A DNA stretch of 64,000 bases from Sequoia sempervirens (taxonomy: Eukaryota > Streptophyta > Pinopsida > Cupressales > Cupressaceae), in assembly GCA_007258455.2 (NCBI GenBank), contig VDFB02373365.1, forward strand, positions 218,483,765 to 218,547,764, given 5' to 3'. The position numbers and the translations under genes were made by a program. Position 1 is the first letter of the stretch; every line of letters starts with the position of its first letter. Below, piece by piece: positions 22,534-35,031 of the stretch. The notes beneath the pieces were generated by a model. It was not told the DNA's origin. It saw only the letters and a program-made list of their open reading frames with translations, and did not search any database.

Positions 22534-23346
22534 TCATGTAGACCTCAGACCCTAATTTAAAATAATTTTTTTGGTGGTCTTTCAATGATTTCAAATGCGT
22601 ATTCACATATTGGCTTGTGTTATTTGAATTTTGGGAATTAATGTTAAGATATGTATAAATAAAAGGACATTTCAATATGTTTCGCCTAGATTTTCAAGAG
22701 AGCTTCCTAACAAATTTGATGAGAGCATCCTTATAGTAAATTTTATGATCAATAGGGAATTTCAAGGCATTCAAGGGAATATTTATACAAGAATTATTGT
22801 AGCAATCAAGATCCTATCATCATGTTAAATTTATATTACATCATGCATGATGTTTGAGCTAATATGGTGATGTAGAGTTTAAGATTTATTTAAGTATTCA
22901 AAGGTATTGTTTCTAACCAAGTTCCATGATCAAGATCTACATTGACTGAAGCCAATTCATGCAAGTTGTAGATCTAGAATCCAAGGTTCAAACAAAGGTT
23001 TGGTGAGTTGTGACTTTGCTTGTTCATTCATCATTCTTTCATGATATTTTGTTTCATTTCAAGGTATAATTACTAAAATGGGGTTTGACCAAGAAAAACC
23101 CCCATTTACCTAACAAACAACATTTTTCTCTCTTTGATGTGTGATTGTATATTTTAGGTGGAAGATCCTTTGAAGAGAAAAAATGAAGAAAGTTGTAAAG
23201 TTGTCAAAGTTGCAAGGAAATTTGTCATTTCATGAAAACTCTTCTATAGGATTTATTTTCAGTTGTTTGATAATCAGAATCAAGAATCTAGGAGTGCAGA
23301 CACAATAGAAGAGAACCCATAAAGGATTTTTGCAGAGCCCTATCTA

Positions 23347-23376
23347 GCACCCATTCGCCATAGGGTGGATGAGTCC
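23347..23376. repeat. Leader palindrome (E3 copy A)
   Basis: CACCCATTCGCC / GGTGGATGAGTCC, downstream of the TATA box. Confidence 0.75.
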
Positions 23377-23742
23377 TTAGTAAGCTTCAAAAAGTGACTT
23401 TTGGTGACTAGTACGCATCATTCTCCCTTTTGTAGATTTGTCTTTTGATTGTTGTTTCGAGTAGTTGTGAGTATAGTCTTTCATTTGCATTTTATAGCTT
23501 GCATTTTGGAGTTTGTTTGATGATATTAATCTTTCTCCCCAAATTTTTATTTAACACATACCCCGATCCTTGCATAAAGAGGAAATTTGTTGATTCATAC
23601 CTTGATTTGACTCACCTATTGGTTGTTACTCATCTCATTGTTTTGATCTGATTTCCTTGAAAGAATTGAGGGAAAATAGGGTTATTTGTTAGCATTGTGG
23701 TGAATCCCCTTTTAACCAACCCAATTTATTTTTATTTCATTT

Positions 23743-23752
23743 TGGTGAACCT
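23743..23752 (+). other. Putative primer-binding site TGGTGAACCT (E3)
   Basis: Three bases after the terminal CA of LTR copy A, identical to E1 and E2. Confidence 0.6.
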
Positions 23753-24175
23753 AAGTTTGATCATTGCATTTTCTAATTTTGGAGTCCTTTTTCACCCTTT
23801 ATTTAGATCTTGCATTCATTTCAATCTTTTTTCATTGAATTGAGTCTCATTTAGGGTGTCTAGTTTGCATTTAACCTTGCATTTTATTTAAGGGTTTTAG
23901 GATTACATCTCTACATATAAAAATATAAAAAAATTAGTCATTTTGTAAGTCAATTACATAATATTGCAATATCATTCGTTTTCATTTAAAAATTCAAACA
24001 AAATTGCCTATCAAATTAGGTTTTCTAGGTTGTCATTTTATCACATTTTTCACTTGTATTTCAACACTAAATTCACAAAAAAATTAAACTACGACTTGCT
24101 ATATCAGATAAAAAATTTGGAAACCATTGAAATTAACTCAAAAATCTATAAATAAAATAAAATAAAACCCTAACT

Positions 24176-24208
24176 GGGACCCATTCAACCTAGGGAAAAT
24201 GACTCCCT
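24176..24208. repeat. Pre-gag palindrome of E3
   Basis: GGGACCCATTCAACC / GGGAAAATGACTCCC, partly decayed, about 390 bp before the gag start. Confidence 0.7.
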
Positions 24209-24591
24209 AATCAAGGTTATTTCCTGATTTTCTAGGCATTACAACATTAATTTCTACATTTATGTTTGTTGCTCTCAGATTTCTATTTATGTTTACATAA
24301 TTTTTGTTTCTTCAATTTGGTCATATTTAGCCTAATTTGATAAAATTAGTGCATTGAGTGATTTCAAAATTGTATTTACAAGACCTCATTTTTTGGTTTT
24401 TTCATCGTTTAAATAGAAAATTACCTTAGTTAGAATCTAAAAATTGCATTTAACTATATTGCATTCTAGGTTATTGCAATACATTTCACCCTCTTTCCAT
24501 TTTGAGTTTACATTAAGTTTGTGAAACTTGTATGAGCTTTACAACTTGGTGTCCTATTAGCAATACTATTGTGAGATGCAGTTTGAGACGC

Positions 24592-26279
24592 ATGTCATCC
24601 CATGATACACCATTCGTTGTGGATATTGGGATTTCCAACTATTTCACTAATAGTGTTGATAATCAACCCTCTATGGATCATAGACTACATACAGGTCATT
24701 TCCATCAACTTCCTTACCTACAAACAATGTGCATGATGTAAAGCTCATGTCTCACAAGAGAAAATAAGAAGAATAGATGAAGGCAGAAAAACTGCAAAAT
24801 CTTGTGAGTCTTGATGTGGCTCCTATGCTAGCTAACCTAAGAAAGATGCTTAAGAGTGACCACGAAATTAAAAATTTCTATAGCCTTGCTTACCTCCTTA
24901 ATGAGAAATTCAACTATCAAGAGAATGATAATATACATGCCTCGGTCAACTTTATTGAAGAAAAACCTCATAAGAGCCAAACCAAAATTCTCCTTGATAT
25001 TGCTTTCTCTCAAAATGACATAATCAAACATGCACCCAATGGTCCTCTTTACATAGCTAGAAGAATTAATGGAAAACCTACTAATGGGATATTAATTGAT
25101 TCCATCTATGTAGAGAATGTGATCACTAAATAATTTTGATTTGCGCATGAGCTCTATCAAGATACATATGACAAATTGAAAGTATGGATCAAAAAGCATT
25201 ATGGTTTTTCTTGCCTTGCAATGGGCTAAATTAATCTCCCTCTAAAGGTTGGTCTAAAAACATTAAATCTCTCATTTACCATCATTTTGTCATTAGACCA
25301 ATTTCATGTGAAGTCAACCTATCCATGGCTTTGCTACATGAATTTTTTCTCGTCAGTTGTGCATAAATGATTAAAGTTTCCATTTTACAATGATATCTTT
25401 ATTGTGCACCATAGTGGCTTTAATCTTGTGTCTTCTTGTGTGAAATTTTCATTAGGTTTCTTTTGGTTTGAGCCTATTGAACCTATTAGACCTTATGAGG
25501 ACTTCTTTTTCAAATCATAGCAAAAATTTAACGCAAAGTGTATAGCATAATTATCCCTTTGAAATATGCCTCAACTTGTGATTGAGCCACCTATCCTTGA
25601 CAATACCATTATTGAACAAAATCCATTTCTAATTAAAGAAAAAGTAGCCTATTACAAATCCTTCTCCCATTTCATATAAGATACCACAAGAAAATAAAAT
25701 CAATCCCATTGTACTTCCTAAAGTCAAACAAGTTTATAAAGCCAAAGAGAAAGTGGTTGAACAACCTCCCATGGTTCTTTCTATTCCTCCCCTTAGGGAA
25801 GAAATTAAACCTATGGTTGAAAAAAACACTCCTACACAATCACAAATTGAAAACATAATGAAAAGAAACCAAAATGTTAGAGAGATTACGTATAGACGTC
25901 ATGATATTGCTCGTATGTTACAAACTAAAGAAGAAAAGAGCAACATATAAAATCAAAATAAAAAATTTGCTAAAGTAATACATGATGATTTTATACCTTT
26001 GTTGCATCGTAACCAAGAACCTTCTAGGGAAATTATCATTTGACCTCCTATTGTGATTAATTTAGATGATGATATTGATATTAAAATGATTTCAATGAAC
26101 AAGTGCATAATGAATTGAATTCATTTTTTTCCTCTTCTATGAGCTTAAATGAAAATTATCCTAAAAAGAGTTTTGAACTTGGTGTGTGTCCTGGTTCAAC
26201 ACTTGATGTTGTCCCTTTGGTTATTTTTCTGCCTTCCATATATATTGATCAATACTGGGATCCGGCTGACCTACTATAG
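24592..26279 (+). pseudogene. E3 gag-protease pseudogene, core deleted
   Basis: Begins MSSHDTPFVVDIGIS, matching E1 and E2. A diverged stretch then leads directly to the protease-like segment (ITFSP-like ILLDIAFSQNDI, then GILIDSIYVENVITK, 25086-25130), so the Retrotrans_gag core and zinc-knuckle-like segment are missing. The ILID aspartate that is Gly in E1 and Tyr in E2 is retained here. The HPWL motif survives as YPWLCYMNF near 25320. The tail has MKRNQNVREITYRRHD, like the E2 tail, and ends DPADLL-stop. Several stops and frameshifts interrupt the frame. Confidence 0.8.
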
Positions 26280-26464
26280 ATTGACTCACATGTACCATAT
26301 TAGTCATTTGCATTGAACATTTTATTTTTCATGTTTCTTTGAGTGGTTGCATGTGCATAATGTGATCTCCCATACTATCTTTTTTTATGTATATCTCTCT
26401 TTATGTGTATTCCTCTATTTTTATCTACATTCTTCTATATGTTGCAAACATTTACCTTTTCATT

Positions 26465-26535
26465 TTTCTTTTGTTTTCCTTTTACAGATGATGCAAGGTG
26501 TTGAGACATTTAGGTCTCTTCCATATTGACCTGAA
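26465..26535 (+). repeat. Single copy of the ~95 bp module (E3)
   Basis: TTTTGTTTTCCTTTTACAGA, GATGCAAGGTGTTGAGACA, then GGTCTCTTCCATATTGACC. E1 and E2 have three units each. Confidence 0.65.
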
Positions 26536-26787
26536 TTTTTTTTCCTTTTTTTTCGCTCTCTATGTGTCATTCTTCCAGTTATATGAGTATTTTGGGAATG
26601 ATGACATATTCCATATCTATAACAATATTGTAGTAAATATTTACTGGCCCCAAATCTGTAGATCCCTTATATATCTTTGGGGAAACCCCTCCTTCCTTTT
26701 TTGTGACGTATGTTCATTTTGGAAACATATGACTTGGCATAGGGATTTTCGAGTATGCTCTCATGTCTTGTGATTGAACATTGGCTA

Positions 26788-26840
26788 CTTTAAAGAAATT
26801 TTTCATGGAATTTTGTAGCAATTTTTTTAAATTGGGGGCA
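26788..26840 (+). promoter_or_regulatory. Hairpin joined to a second polypurine tract (E3)
   Basis: CTTTAAAGAAATT (26788-26800) opposite CAATTTTTTTAAA, followed by TTGGGGGCATACATTGAC. Same order as in E1, with partly decayed pairing. Confidence 0.55.
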
Positions 26841-27597
26841 TACATTGACAATATCTTTCCACATTCTCATATTTCATGGTGAGATTTTCTTTTTTCTTGC
26901 GATGCATCCTTTTCTTTGGGATGTCATTGGGTTTGATGTCCTCTAAGAATGCAATATTTCTTAGCATATTAATTTCCTCTTAGTGGTGATGCGACACACT
27001 ACATTCCCTAAGTTGTGAATCTTTTACTCTTGATTTGTCCTCTCTTGTAGACATTAGGCACAATGTTCCATAAGAAGAAGACCTTACACGAACTAAGTAA
27101 AATCCCATTGAACAAAAAATTTACTTGCATGATTTTTTATAAGTGTTTAACATAAAAGAACTTGTTAACCTTATGAAGTTTGAACCCCTAAATTCAAGGC
27201 CACCTAGCATAACACACCTTGCTTGCCTATGAAGCCTTCCCTTATTCATAGGTACTTAGCACAACACATCTTGCTAAACCATATGGAGTATGAAACCTTG
27301 TCTTGTGGCACCTTATTGAAGTTTTTAGGAGGATATATTTGATATGGTATGGGAGCCTAATTTTATTTTCTCATTTTCCATCCTTTGGGAGAATCACCTA
27401 GTGGAAAACTTGAAGTTCTACTACCTTGGAGTGAGCACACAACAAAAATCTTAGATATGTTCCATGTTCTTTAGATAGTCTAGGCTTAATTTTCTTGGTC
27501 TTTGATGTTGTATGATTGTATCTTTGTCATTACTACATACATAAGTGACTTGATTGTCTACTTTAGTGTGAGTTGTGCTTGCACTCATACTCTCACT

Positions 27598-27612
27598 AAA
27601 GTGGGGACTAAA
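27598..27612 (+). other. E3 polypurine tract
   Basis: AAAGTGGGGACTAAA immediately before LTR copy B. Confidence 0.8.
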
Positions 27613-27752
27613 TGTAGTGTAGGAAAAAGTATCCCTTTTTCACACTTAATTTGGGAATAAATAATTAATGTAGTGTAGAAAAATGTATCCCTTTACATTT
27701 TCACACTTGATTTAGAAATAATATTAAAATGGACTTATTATGCCTTAATTTA

Positions 27753-28853
27753 GGGTGATCCCACAATAGTGGTTTACAATTTTTGGCCAAACTAGACACT
27801 GAAATTATTTTTTTAAACTATATCTTCACATTCGGGCACCTATAGAAGCTAAACCGTGAAGAATGTAAAGATGATGTAAACTAGAGTCTCGTCAATTTTT
27901 TTTTGTAGATTCTAAAAATATTTTTCTCAATTTTTTTTGAATAAGATTCCACTTCTTTTTCCATCTCCCACGAAAACTGGTTTTTTTCCAAAAAACAACA
28001 TTTTAAAAAAGTGACACACACTGTATAATGCATAATTTTTTTTCGATGAAGAATAAAATTCTAATTCTTTTGAATTTAGATTTTTAACTCTTATATCCAG
28101 TGCTTCCACTTGGTTAGATAGTTTTTTATTGAATATATATATTTTTAATGAAGTTTCAAAGTCAACCCAATTACAATTCAGACATAGCGCGACCGTATAA
28201 TGCATAACTTTTTTTGTATATATCAAAACTCAAAAAAAAATTTATATTGGATCAAGGACTTCAATATCTAGTGCAATCATATTTTTTTATTTTTTTTGAT
28301 AATCTGCTATTTTTCCACATGTGCAGAACAGAGACCTTCATTCTTGATGAAAAACCTATGTTTAATAAAACTAAAATATGAAATACATAATAAAACCAAA
28401 ACATATTAAAATTATATTTGTTGGATAGCTCGTTCTAAGGACTACCTGATTCCAGTTGGGTTTGTGAACATTCCTCCATTTCCATCCTCAAACTGAGCTC
28501 CAAAGTGCCAAAATTCAAGTTTATTTTTCTGTCTCAGGGGGGATGAGGAATAAAGGGGGTTCAAATGAACCCCTAGGGGTTTGAGTGAACCACTAGGGGT
28601 TTGAGTGAACCACTAGGGCTCGCTCGAACTAGGGTTCATTCGAATCCCCCTTCTATAAGGGGTTTTGATGGCTTTTTTGGCAGGAAAGTATTAAGAGGGT
28701 TCGGCCGAACCTAGGTTCTACCAAACCCCTGATTGGTTCCGTCAAACCAATAGGTTCGTATGAACCCATAAAATCAAGTTTTTTTCCATGCATTAATTTT
28801 TTGTGAGTTTTCCTTCCTCACTTCAATTGTAAACCACTATTGTGGATTCACCC
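27753..28853. mobile_element. 1.1 kb TIR element with 4-bp flanking repeat TTTA
   Basis: 28 bp ends, GGGTGATCCCACAATAGTGG and eight further bases, match 26 of 28 in reverse complement at 28826-28853. TTTA flanks both sides (27749-27752, 28854-28857). LTR copies A and C show the uninterrupted site (CCTTAATTTAGTGTTGTAAT). No transposase; non-autonomous. A 3-bp TTA duplication with one chance base (PIF/Harbinger-like) is an alternative reading. Confidence 0.85.
28558..28650. repeat. Minisatellite inside the TIR element
   Basis: About 20 bp units containing AGGGGTTTGAGTGAACCACT repeated in tandem, with outlying variants of GAACC...GGTTCG nearby (to about 28770). The surrounding G+C content is higher than in the host LTR. 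Confidence 0.75.
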
Positions 28854-29141
28854 TTTAATGTTGTAATATGTATTTTACATGTTCACATTAAGTTTATGGC
28901 CCTATAAATTAAAATGAACCTTATAATGCCTTAAATTAGTGTTGTAAAATGTATTTATTTACATTTACACACTTATTTAGGGCTCCCCTAGTTAGGTGAA
29001 CTTAATTAGCCCCTAATTGGACCCTTTAATTCAAATACAAGCCTAGTTAATTATAATTTATGAAGGAGGAAACCCAACATTCATTAATGATATAACATAA
29101 CACTCAACCTTGAAGAATGTGTGTCCTAGGTAAGTGACCTA

Positions 29142-29171
29142 GGACCCATTCACCATAGGGTGAATGGGTCC
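29142..29171. repeat. LTR palindrome, position 1 (E3 copy B), perfect stem
   Basis: GGACCCATTCACC, loop atag, GGTGAATGGGTCC: a perfect 13 bp stem. It overlaps a second palindrome CCTAGGTAAGTGACCTAGG at 29125-29143. Confidence 0.92.
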
Positions 29172-29949
29172 TCACTTAGACCTAGGACCCCCCTTTGAAA
29201 AATTATTTTGGCGGTACTTTGACATTTTCAAATCCATGATTCAATGTTTGCTTGTGTTATTTGAATACCAGGAGTTAGTGATAGGATATGTCTAAGTAAG
29301 AGGTCATTTCACTTTGTTTCACCTATAAATTTGATGAGAGCTTCCTTATATAAAATTTTATGATCAAGAGTGATTTCAAGAGCATTCAATGGTATATTTC
29401 TTCATCATTTGTTGCAACAATCAAGATCCAAGAATTATGTCATAGTTATGTTGAGTCATGCATTTTTTTGGAGATAATATGTGTATGTAGGTTTCATGAT
29501 TCAATCAAGCATTCAAAGTATCATTTGAAGAAAATAGTGAAATTCAAAATCCATATCCATTGAAGCCATTTCATGCAAGTTGCAGACATCCATTATCAAA
29601 GGTTCATCCAAGGGTTTGGCGAGTTGTGACAATTTTTTTCATTCATCATTCCTTTCATTATTTTACTCAATTCAAGGTTTAATTACCAAAATGGTGTTTG
29701 ACCAAGGAAAACCCCCATTCACATAATAAACAACATTATTTCTATGTTGATGTGTGATTGAATATTTTAGGTGGAAGATCTATTGAAGAACAAAAATTGT
29801 GAAGTTGTCAAAGTTGTCACCATTCCTGCAAAATCACAAAATTGGCCTACAAAATTTATTTCCAACCTTCTGACTACAAGATGTGGGAATCTAGGAGTGT
29901 AGACATAGTAGAACAAAACCCAAAAACATATTTTCTAGAGACCTATCTA

Positions 29950-29979
29950 GAACCCATTTTCCATAGGGTGAATGAATCC
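29950..29979. repeat. Leader palindrome (E3 copy B)
   Basis: GAACCCATTTTCC / GGTGAATGAATCC, same place as 23347-23376. Confidence 0.7.
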
Positions 29980-30682
29980 TCATTGAGCCTTGAAGAAGAG
30001 ATTTTTATGAGAGGTACGCAACATTTATTCCTTCCAAATTCTCCCTAAAGTCTGTAGGTTCCATTATTTTTATGTTCAACCTTCTAAATGCACTTTATAG
30101 ATCATAATTTGGAGTTTATTTGCTATTTTTTTAATCTTTCTCTCCAAAGTGCTATTTAGCTTAGACCCCTCACCTAGCATAAAAATTAAATTAGTAGATT
30201 CACACATTGAATTGATTCACCTCAAGGTTGACAGCCATTTCATAATGTGGATCTCATTCTGTAATGAAATTAGAGAAGTAGGACCCCTTTTCCCTCTTTG
30301 GATCCACTTTTCCATTTTGGGAAACTCTCCACTCCTACTTTTTTATGTTTCAATTAATAATAAATTGAGTTAAATGATCCCTTAATTTAGTGTTGTAATA
30401 TGTTTTACGTATTCACAGTAAGTTAGGGCCTTATTAATTAAAATGGACTTAATTGTGCCTTATTTTGGTGTTGTAAGGTGTACCTTTACACTTTCACACT
30501 AACATAGGGATTGCTTAATTAATTGAGGATCATTTGCCTTAATTGGCCCCTTTAATTCAAATCCAAGCCTAATTAATTACAAATTTCAAAGGAGAAAACC
30601 CAATATTCATTAGTGATATAACATAATTGTTAGAGTAATAACACACATCCTTGAAGAATGTGTGTCCTAGGTAAGTGACCTA

Positions 30683-30712
30683 GGACCCATTCACCATAGG
30701 ACGAATGGGTCC
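30683..30712. repeat. LTR palindrome, position 1 (E3 copy C)
   Basis: GGACCCATTCACC / GGACGAATGGGTCC, with CCTAGGTAAGTGACCTAGG directly before it at 30666-30684. Confidence 0.85.
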
Positions 30713-31523
30713 TCACTTAGACCTAGGACCCTAATTTAAAATATGATTTTGGTGGTATTTTAATGATTTCAAATGTGTATTCACATGTCAACTTGTGTTA
30801 TTTGAATTTCAAGAATTAATGTTAATATATGTATAAATAAAAGGTCATTTCACTACGTTTCACCTAGATTTTGAAGAGAGCATCCTAGCAATTTTGATGA
30901 GAGCATCCCTATAAAAAAGTTTATGATCAAGAGAGCATTTCAGGGCATTCAACGGAAGATGTTTAGAAGAATTATTGCAACAATCAAAATCCTATCATGA
31001 TGTCAAAGTCATATTGCATCATGCATGTTGTTTGAGCTAATATGGTGATGTAGAGTTAAGATCTATTAAAGTATTCAAAGGTATTGTTTCTAATTAAGTT
31101 TCATGATCAAGATGCACATATATTGAAGCTAGTTCATGCAAGTTGCAGATCTATAATTTGAGGTTCAAACAAAGGTTTGGCAAGTTGTGACATTTCTTGT
31201 TCATTCATCATTCCTTCCTACTATTTTGGTTCATTTCAAGGTATAATTACCAAAATGGGGTTTGACCAAGGAAAACCCCTATTCATCTAAAAAGAAACAT
31301 TTTTCTCTCTTTAATGTGTGATTGCAGATTTTAGGTGGAAGATCCTTTGAAGAGAAAAATTGAAGAAATTTGCAAAGTTGTCAAATTTGCGAGGAAAATT
31401 TTCATTTCATGAAAAATATTCTATAAGATTTATTTCTAGTTGTACGACAATGAGAATCAAGAATTTGGGAGTGTAGACATAGTAGAAGAGAACCCAAAAA
31501 TGATGTTTGCAGAGCCCTAGCTA

Positions 31524-31552
31524 GGAACCATTCACCATAGGGTGAATGAGTC
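31524..31552. repeat. Leader palindrome (E3 copy C)
   Basis: GAACCATTCACC / GGTGAATGAGTC, equivalent to 23347-23376. Confidence 0.75.
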
Positions 31553-31925
31553 ATCAATGAACTTCAAAAAGTGACTTTTGGTGACTGGTACACATCATTC
31601 TCTCTTTTCCATTTTTTCCTTTTGATTGTTGTTTCCAGTAGTTGTGAGTACATCTTTCATTTGGATTTATAGCTTGCATTTTGGAGTTTGTTTGAGGATC
31701 CTAATATTTCTCCCCAAATTGTTATTTAACTCATACCCCAATCCTTGCATAGAGAGGAAATTTTCTAATTCATATCATACCTTGATTTGACTCACCTTTT
31801 GGTTGTTAGTCATCTCAATTTTTGGATCTCATTTCCTTGAATGAATTGAGGGAAATTAGAGTTATTTGTTATCATTGTGGTGAACCTCCTTTTATGCACC
31901 CTTATTTTCTCTTTCTTTCATTAAG

Positions 31926-33129
31926 TAAAACCTTGAATACAGAAAGATACAAGAATTATAAGCAACTTCCAAAACCCGCACATCTTGAAGCCAAACAGTG
32001 GAGAAACATAGAGAAAATACATTTCTCCAAGGCTAGTGAGAACATTACTAAAAAAATGGTTCACACATTGGTGAAAATATATCTCTCTATACAACAATCT
32101 AGAAACCCAAATTTTAAATATAGCAACCTCTGACAACCATGAACAACATATCAAATCCACACAAGCATGGGATCAATATAAAAAAATGTAGAGAATAATA
32201 TCAAAGCACACTATAAACACTTGCACAATATAGTTTACCTTGTTTATCAATTTTTCTCAAAAGAACTTAGAAACCAAGTACCAGAGATACCATCTCAGCT
32301 CATTACTTCATTCCAACTTATCTTAAGACATTGCAAAAAAATTATAGCTCCATGTACTCACAACACGTCCTCAATATCTCAATTACACATGCACAACCTG
32401 CATCAACCAATTTTCCTCTTTTTCACAATTTTCTTAATGTCCTCAACATCATCATCATGCACCAACTTCCTTAATAGATATATAATATCAATAACAACAC
32501 CATTCAATAGACTTCATGTTGACATCGATGACAACACCTTTATACTTGCAATAGATTGTGCATCTATAAACTCTAACTGCTTTCAAAAAATGGGAGGTTT
32601 TGAGGATGCAGTGTAATAATAGGATACCATCTTTAAAGCTTACATTCACAACATCAATTTTCATTACCAACATTTTCAAGTTTTAGAATGTGGCAGACAA
32701 GTGTGGTAATTCTATTGTTTGTTTCCAAAATTATATTCAATAGAAGCAGAAAAGTGGAAATAAACAAAACTAAATGCGAAAAGAAAGAAGCCACTTACTT
32801 GTGTAAAGGGTTCTAATGGAAAATTGATGGAAATTCCTTGTATTCATGGGAAGTATTACAACAGTTTGATATCTTTGTTGTATAGTAAATCATAGCTATA
32901 GAATTTTATATTCTTAAACAATTTTAATATTGCAAGGCATTTGCGAGAAACAAAAGGGAACTGAGTTACTTCTTTGAGAGTAATCCTTGTAAAATATGAA
33001 AGAAAATAAGTGATTCTAGAAGATCCATGGTTTATGTGCTCAAAACTTGTGAATTCATACTTGAAGAAATGAATACGAATACGATTAAATAATTAGAATT
33101 TATAATATGAGTCTTTTCTTTATTCTATT
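31926..33129. other. Unassigned host sequence between E3 and E2
   Basis: 1.2 kb with no recognised gene. Frames of 131 codons or fewer have no domain or convincing coding pattern. The composition is ordinary AT-rich intergenic. Confidence 0.4.
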
Positions 33130-33564
33130 TGTGGACAGGGAAAAAGTAACCCTTCTACTTTTTCTCGTGTTTAGGCCCCCCTAGTGGATTTTGGCTTGAT
33201 TTTGTGTATATTTAATGTTGTAATGTGACATTAGGTCTTGGACCCTTGTGAATCATTAATACTTCTAGGATGTCTTGTAAAGGTGTTGTGAAGTGTTGTA
33301 ACACATTTCTACCCTTTTCTAGACTCTTATTATCATAATTCATCATAATATCTCCTTTTTATTAATAACCAAGTCTTATTTCAAAGTGTTGTAACCCACT
33401 TTCATGCTTTTGTATACTTTTCCTCACTAATTCAACCCTTTCTTATGTTTAAATTTCCCTTTAATACACTTTATGGCCCCCCTTGAGTGTGTTTTTTAGG
33501 ATATTCCCATTGGAAAAAATTTAATGCCTCGTAATTCTCGGCACCCACTTAGTTTTCTTAAGTG

Positions 33565-33596
33565 GGACTAAGTCACCAATAGGGGTGACTTAGTCC
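33565..33596. repeat. LTR palindrome, position 1 (E2), perfect stem with changed sequence
   Basis: GGACTAAGTCACC / GGTGACTTAGTCC: a perfect 13 bp stem although four positions differ from the E3 stem GGACCCATTCACC. It lies 110 bp upstream of the TATA box. Confidence 0.92.
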
Positions 33597-34251
33597 TTTT
33601 TGGCACAAAACTCAAAATAATTTCAAAATTTTGGTGGGATTTCAATCTCTAACCCTTGAGGTCAGCCTGTGATGTGTTATTTTTGGGAAATATAGTAAAA
33701 TTAAGTATAAATAAGGGCTTTTATCCTCATTTTACATCTCCTACAATGTCACAATATCCCCATTCATTCAAGCATTCACTCAAGCAATTAACCTAATCTT
33801 TCCCAAGTATTCAAGCACTCTAAGCCTAATCAAGTCATCCATTGGAGCACTTCATTGGATATCTTCATATTTCTACATCAAGGGTTTGGTAAGTTTATAA
33901 AATTGTATGTGGTTTATTTATCATTATCCTTCCATTTAATTTCATTTCATATCATAGGTTTTGATTACCAAAGTGTAGTTTGAGCAAGGCAAACCCCTAT
34001 ACTCTAACCCTCAACCATTTTTCCCTCTCTGCATTTGTGCTTGCAAACTTTGTAAGCATATTTGTCAGAGAAATAAGTGTTGAAAGTGGTCAAAAATTCA
34101 TCAAGTCTATTCAGGTCAACATAACCCTAATTCAAGCTTGGAGACTCTTTTTATCCCATTTTCTACAGAATCAAGTGTGGACACCTTTCAAAAAAGCAAG
34201 TCCATACTTGAAGCTACAAAATCCTGTCCCGAGATTCCAAAAATCTATAGG

Positions 34252-34399
34252 TGGACTAAGTTTCCACCCTTGGTGGATTAGTCCCACTACCTAGCCTAAA
34301 AAGTGGTTTCTACATTTCTAGATACCCATTTGGCAGATTCTTCTTCCAAACAATTTTCCCTAAAACTATGACTAAGTCGCCCAGCCTGGCGTAAGTGTC
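34252..34399. repeat. Two leader palindromes (E2)
   Basis: At 34253-34284 (GGACTAAGTTTCCACC / GGTGGATTAGTCC) and 34370-34399 (GACTAAGTCGCC / GGCGTAAGTGTC). Confidence 0.8.
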
Positions 34400-34754
34400 C
34401 GAGTCAACAATTTCGGTGAATTTCTTAGGATTCTAGAATCTTTCTACATCAATTTTCATATTCCAGGTACACCTCTCCAATTATGTTCAATTATTTCATC
34501 ATTTACTTGCATTTTTAGGTGTTTTGCATATCACAGTGTGTTTTCCACCATTTTGCATTTCTTAGGTTTAGCATCATTATATCACTTTATTTTCAGATTA
34601 GTGCATATTACATCTTAATTAGACATATTTCATCTCATTTAGATTATTCTTGAGTGTAAACACCCTTGATTTTGAACCTTATTCCTTCCCTTTTAGGTGA
34701 AAAACCCTTGAAGGGCAAGTGTCAAATAAGGTTCGAAAATCTTTGTTTACATTT

Positions 34755-34764
34755 TGGTGAACCT
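34755..34764 (+). other. Putative primer-binding site TGGTGAACCT (E2)
   Basis: Three bases after the LTR end, as in E1 and E3. Confidence 0.6.
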
Positions 34765-35031
34765 TCCCTTTTGAACATATTCCCTTCTAATTTTTAAGTG
34801 CATCATAGGTTTCATTTGCATTTTCATTGCATTAGTTATTGCATTTTTTAAGTTGCATCCTAGGGTTAAAAAAATGCATTAGTGAAAAGCTCAAATAGCT
34901 TGCATTTTTAAATCATTTTTACATTGAAAACAAAAAAAAATTATGCATTTTCATACTATAGTTGCATTTGTGCATCTGAAAGACATAAAATTTCCTTCAT
35001 AATTTCTTTAAAATATCAAAAATCATCACTG

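Larger units (their letters stand above)
22140..23739 (+). repeat. E3 LTR copy A (5' LTR)
   Basis: Starts TGTAGTGTAGGAAAAAGTAT and ends TTTATTTCA. Contains CCTAGGTAAGTGACCTAGG at 22488-22506, a palindrome at 22504-22533, a TATA box at 22654-22661 and a second palindrome at 23347-23376. Confidence 0.88.
27613..30300 (+). repeat. E3 LTR copy B, split by a TIR element
   Basis: Starts TGTAGTGTAGGAAAAAGTAT, with a short local duplication of its own first 60 bp (27673). It is interrupted at 27753-28853 and resumes at 28858. The 3' end is diverged and cannot be placed exactly. Its TATA box is mutated. Confidence 0.75.
22140..31920 (+). mobile_element. E3: compound LTR retrotransposon with three LTR copies
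   Basis: LTR copy A (22140-23739), an interior with a decayed gag-protease frame, LTR copy B (27613 to about 30300, split by a TIR element), then LTR copy C (about 30350-31920). The outer edges carry TCAAG (22135-22139) and TTAAG (31921-31925), four of five matching, which argues that A and C are the outer LTRs of one insertion. C lacks roughly the first 60 bp, so the B/C junction is a rearrangement. Unequal exchange or a nested solo LTR could give this. The coding region is shorter than in E1 and E2. Confidence 0.75.
30350..31920 (+). repeat. E3 LTR copy C (outer 3' LTR, 5' end missing)
   Basis: Aligns with copy A from about its 60th base (AATTAATAATAAA) to the terminal TTTCA at 31920, followed by TTAAG. 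TATA box at 30832-30839. Confidence 0.85.
33130..34751 (+). repeat. E2 5' LTR
   Basis: Starts TGTGGACAGGGAAAAAGTAA and ends TTTGTTTACA. TATA box at 33706-33713. It shares the block AGGTGTTGTGAAGTGTTGTA with the E1 LTR. Confidence 0.82.

Noticed and set aside
31822..32616. Frames of 103 and 131 codons
   Set aside because: The first begins in LTR copy C and runs into unrelated sequence; neither shows a domain or biased codon pattern.
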